Assembly: GCA_015501055.1 (NCBI GenBank) | Contig: JADNYV010000028.1 | Location: forward strand, 124,001-188,000 | Reading direction: 5' to 3' | Length of the DNA: 64,000 nucleotides | Origin: Mucidula mucida | Taxonomy: Eukaryota; Basidiomycota; Agaricomycetes; Agaricales; Physalacriaceae | Part shown: positions 63,254 to 64,000 of the stretch, one piece after another | Numbering within the stretch: the first letter of the stretch is position 1 | Layout of the letters: every line of letters begins with the position of its first letter | Notes under the pieces: model-generated | What the model was told of the DNA's origin: nothing | Database searches by the model: none | What the model saw: the letters and a program-made list of their open reading frames with translations, nothing else | Translations under genes and position numbers: made by a program

Positions 63254-64000
63254 CTACAACATGATATTCCCCTCGGCGAAGACCGTCGCTTGGCCTTGCA
63301 GATATGGATAACATCGCCTCCTTTCTCCAGCAAAACCTTCAAGCGCCACTTCGGAACTAACCTGTCTCGCTTTAACAAGCTCTTCTCGGTCGAACCTGCC
63401 TTTGCTCGCCCAATAAGGAATCAAAAGGGAATGTGCAGAGCCGCAAACGTGATCCTCTCCAGATTGCAGGAGTCTGGGAGAAAACATCCGCGATAAGAAG
63501 GCCTCTTCTCCCGTAGGAGATTCAGTGGTGACGATATTCACAGCGTAACCAGTATTCCTCTGTGCGAAATAGAGCTTAGTTGATGTGAGATAGCGATCGA
63601 GGTCCACACGTACGAAGGCATCGACTTGAAGCGTGCTTCCTTTAAGGTCTTCCTCGACATGCAACTCTACGAGTAGGTAATACGAGAAGGCTGCATTCCC
63701 TCGTACCATGGACTTGAACTTTACATCACGTCCATACGCGCGATCAAGAGCAGCCTTGACAACCGTGTAATCTTCGACAGGCAGCTCCTCGATGCCCGCG
63801 GCCACCAGCTGGATCTCAAACCACCCGTCATCGAGCCTCATAGCTCTAAGCGAACCATGTCCGAGCGTCTGGAGTTCGACAACCTCCACGCCTACCGGGA
63901 GAATCCCAGGTTTGGCAAACATCACACCAGCAGCGGCGAGCGTGCCGTGGCCACAGATTCCACTCTCCGCCCAGTTGTCGGAAAAGAAGCGGACACGAAA
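63254..64000 (-). CDS. PhzF-like isomerase/epimerase family protein (5' part off window)
   Basis: The frame enters from the right edge with RVRFFSDNWAESGICGHGTL, the internal CGHxTLAAA-type motif of PhzF proteins. It continues with VDLDRYLTSTKLYFAQR, FLSRMFSPRL, GSAHSLLIPYWASKG and ARQVS, ending GQATVFAEGNIML and a TAG at 63254-63256. PhzF-fold proteins are diaminopimelate-epimerase-like; fungal members act on unknown metabolites. Between 63270 and 63350 the best match (LKVLLEKGGDVIHI) is in a different frame from both flanks, so two compensating indels are likely. The N-terminal half with the catalytic Glu is not in the window. Confidence 0.75.
   Translation of the reverse strand, partial: FRVRFFSDNWAESGICGHGTLAAAGVMFAKPGILPVGVEVVELQTLGHGSLRAMRLDDGWFEIQLVAAGIEELPVEDYTVVKAALDRAYGRDVKFKSMVRGNAAFSYYLLVELHVEEDLKGSTLQVDAFVRVDLDRYLTSTKLYFAQRNTGYAVNIVTTESPTGEEAFLSRMFSPRLLQSGEDHVCGSAHSLLIPYWASKGRFDREELVKARQVSSEVALEGFAGERRRCYPYLQGQATVFAEGNIML

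Overview
The window is a gene-dense stretch of nuclear DNA from a filamentous basidiomycete, probably an Agaricomycete. Nearly every gene is split by many 45-80 nt GT-AG introns, and the intergenic gaps are short. The gene set fits this: Cdc25-type RasGEF with SH3 and WW modules, Pkc1 with a DYG motif, Cep57/Ppc89-type spindle-pole protein, DASH Dad1, Hut1, a secreted GH51 and a GPI-type surface protein. All gene models were spliced by hand from the sequence; exon coordinates are given where I worked them out.

Layout. 1-1326 (+): 3' part of a fungal transcription factor. 1.5-5.9 kb: CHFR-like RING ligase (+), mitoribosomal mS41 (-), mitochondrial SAM carrier (+), DUF427 protein (+). 6.0-9.2 kb (-): Cep57/Ppc89-like protein. 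9.6-13.2 kb (+): BMS1 GTPase. 13.9-18.0 kb: Ctr copper transporter (-) and ferric/cupric reductase (+) diverging from a shared 1.1-kb region, a metal-uptake pair. 18.2-23.7 kb: HUT1 (+), GPN2 (-), STYX-like pseudophosphatase (-), ZNG1 zinc chaperone GTPase (+). 24-29 kb: unknown protein, then EFL1 (+). 30-34.4 kb: RasGEF (+). 34.4-40.8 kb: sparse, with one FYVE-finger gene. 40.9-46.6 kb: WD40/SIM protein (-) and CWF19-like splicing factor (+), 55 bp apart. 47-50 kb: GH51 arabinofuranosidase (+). 50.4-51.4 kb: damaged glucose-6-phosphate 1-epimerase-like gene (-). 52.2-52.7 kb: endosulfine (-), spread over four short exons. 54-56 kb: large acidic unknown protein (-). 57.4-64 kb: PKC1 (+), DAD1 (-), GPI-type protein (+), PhzF-like protein (-, runs off the edge).

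Functional themes are ribosome assembly (BMS1, EFL1, mS41, and GPN2 for polymerase assembly), metal handling (Ctr, Fre, ZNG1), cell-cycle and spindle functions (Cep57-like, Dad1, endosulfine, CHFR-like) and Ras/PKC signalling. I see no mobile-element core, CRISPR, tRNA or rRNA. The most unusual observations are: a series of single-base deletions that break conserved housekeeping genes, best explained by sequence error; a perfect 34-bp tandem duplication that disrupts the epimerase; divergent gene pairs with only 37-55 bp between start codons; a phosphatase with its catalytic Arg replaced; and several GC-AG introns and microexons. I did not find a convincing new multi-gene system.
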